Below are positions 63,029 to 64,000 of a DNA stretch of 64,000 bases, piece by piece. The translations under genes were made by a program, and so were the position numbers. This DNA comes from Agromyces italicus DSM 16388 (lineage in GTDB: Bacteria > Actinomycetota > Actinomycetes > Actinomycetales > Microbacteriaceae): positions 112,592 through 176,591 of the forward strand of contig NZ_ATXF01000011.1 of the NCBI RefSeq assembly GCF_000421545.1, read 5' to 3'. Below the pieces are notes generated by a model that was not told the DNA's origin, ran no database searches, and was given only the letters and a program-made list of their open reading frames with translations. Each line of letters opens with the position of its first letter. Within the stretch, counting starts at the first letter, position 1.

Positions 63029-64000
63029 ATGGCTGACTACGTACTCGCGATCGACCAGGGCACGACGAGTTCGCGCGCGATCATCTTCGACAAGGCCGGA
63101 TCGATCGTCTCGACCGGGCAGCTCGAGCACGAGCAGATCTTCCCGAAGGCCGGCTGGGTCGAGCACGACCCCGCCGAGATCTGGACCAACACCCGCGAGG
63201 TGATCGGGCAGGCCCTCGGCAAGGCCGACCTCACCCGGCACGACATCGCCGCGGTGGGCATCACCAACCAGCGCGAGACCGCCGTCGTGTGGGACAGGAA
63301 CACCGGCGAACCGGTGTACAACGCGATCGTCTGGCAGGACACCCGCACCCAGCCCATCGTCGACCGTCTCGCGGCCGACGGCGGCGTCGAGCGGTTCAAG
63401 CAGCAGGTCGGTCTGCCGCTCGCGACGTACTTCTCGGGCACGAAGATCGTGTGGATCCTCGAGAACGTGCCCGGCGCGCGAGAGAAGGCCGAGGCCGGCG
63501 ACCTCCTGTTCGGCACGACCGACACCTGGGTGCTCTGGAACCTCACCGGCGGCACTGAGGGCGGTGTGCACGCGACGGATGTCACGAACGCGAGCCGCAC
63601 GATGTTCATGGACCTCGAGACGCTGCAATGGGACGACGGCATCCTCGCCGCGTTCGGCGTGCCGCGCTCGATGCTCCCCGAGATCAAGTCGTCGTCGGAG
63701 GTGTACGGCACGGTCGAGCCGTCGAGCCTTCTCCGCGAGGTGCCGGTCGCCGGCATCCTCGGCGACCAGCAGGCCGCGACCTTCGGACAGGCCGCGTTCG
63801 AGACCGGCGAAGCGAAGAACACCTACGGCACCGGCAACTTCCTCATCTTCAACACCGGCGAGGAGATCGTCCACTCGAAGAACGGACTGCTCACGACCCT
63901 CGGCTACAAGCTCGGCGACCAGCCGCCGCACTACGCGCTCGAGGGCTCGATCGCCGTCACCGGATCGCTGATCCAGTGGCTGCGCGACAACCTCGGCCTC
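63029..64000 (+). CDS. glpK: Glycerol kinase (partial, runs off right edge)
   Basis: 324 residues visible. The N-terminal phosphate motif is [15 protein letters not shown], followed by [45 protein letters not shown] and [13 protein letters not shown], all diagnostic of GlpK. It phosphorylates glycerol to glycerol-3-phosphate, the GlpD substrate. Start is the ATG at 63029 after GGAG. The C-terminal third is outside the window. Confidence 0.96.
   Translation, partial: MADYVLAIDQGTTSSRAIIFDKAGSIVSTGQLEHEQIFPKAGWVEHDPAEIWTNTREVIGQALGKADLTRHDIAAVGITNQRETAVVWDRNTGEPVYNAIVWQDTRTQPIVDRLAADGGVERFKQQVGLPLATYFSGTKIVWILENVPGAREKAEAGDLLFGTTDTWVLWNLTGGTEGGVHATDVTNASRTMFMDLETLQWDDGILAAFGVPRSMLPEIKSSSEVYGTVEPSSLLREVPVAGILGDQQAATFGQAAFETGEAKNTYGTGNFLIFNTGEEIVHSKNGLLTTLGYKLGDQPPHYALEGSIAVTGSLIQWLRDNLGL

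Overview
The window is very GC-rich DNA with dense genes, many ATGA/GTGA stop-start overlaps and a strong G/C third-position bias. The gene set (GTP-type PEP carboxykinase with a divergent RamB-type regulator, GapB-like GAPDH, ribD-ribE-ribBA-ribH behind an FMN riboswitch, glpD/glpF/glpK) points to a high-GC actinobacterium, most likely order Micrococcales, family Microbacteriaceae. The genus cannot be fixed. I see no rRNA, tRNA, integrase, transposase or CRISPR array.

Layout. (1) 1-4704: a homoprotocatechuate-type lower aromatic pathway (FAH-RraA fusion, HpaI aldolase, HpaH hydratase) and a frameshifted MHS transporter, sharing a 12-bp operator core. (2) 4738-8537: a small Cys-rich protein behind a CsoR-like palindrome, a ThDP enzyme, a Tat-exported metallophosphoesterase and a small NIPSNAP-like protein. 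(3) 8600-36081: a catabolic island. It holds a peptide/opine-type ABC importer, an ADH-AKR-esterase-esterase-MFS-ALDH cluster, two amidohydrolases, SDR and AKR enzymes, an alpha/beta hydrolase, a methyltransferase-like protein with a phosphotriesterase pair, a TetR regulator, a SnoaL-like protein, a copper amine oxidase and an APC permease. Six near-identical 16-bp inverted repeats, GTCAAC-N4-GTAGAC, sit in the promoter regions, one of them just upstream of the tetR gene. I infer one TetR regulon of about 20 genes; its substrate is unknown. (4) 36082-44688: AraC (FeaR-like), TetR, GAPDH, thiolase and SDR genes, a PadR/membrane pair and a RamB-like regulator. (5) 44816-54954: pckG, a 2H phosphoesterase, an unknown protein, an ABC exporter, a PIG-L deacetylase with a membrane acetyltransferase, a second MHS transporter and a small membrane protein. 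(6) 55155-58872: riboflavin operon and FMN riboswitch. (7) 59042-64000: SorC-type regulator and the glycerol genes glpD, glpF and glpK (cut by the right edge).

How the genes may work together. In the island, the amine oxidase would make an aldehyde from an imported amine. The dehydrogenases, reductases, esterases/lactonases and amidohydrolases would process the rest of the molecule, and the aromatic lower pathway may finish the job. This is inference from gene content and shared operators.

Beyond the genes, three repeat systems stand out. The 9-mer GAGGCATCC occurs 20 times on the two strands by eye and forms both arms of three terminator-like hairpins. A GGGTTGAGGAG...TCTCGAAAC repeat at three loci supplies the stop codon of three genes. 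A 19-bp-period inverted tandem repeat (GTCCTGTAAAC) sits at two loci flanking a convergent gene pair.
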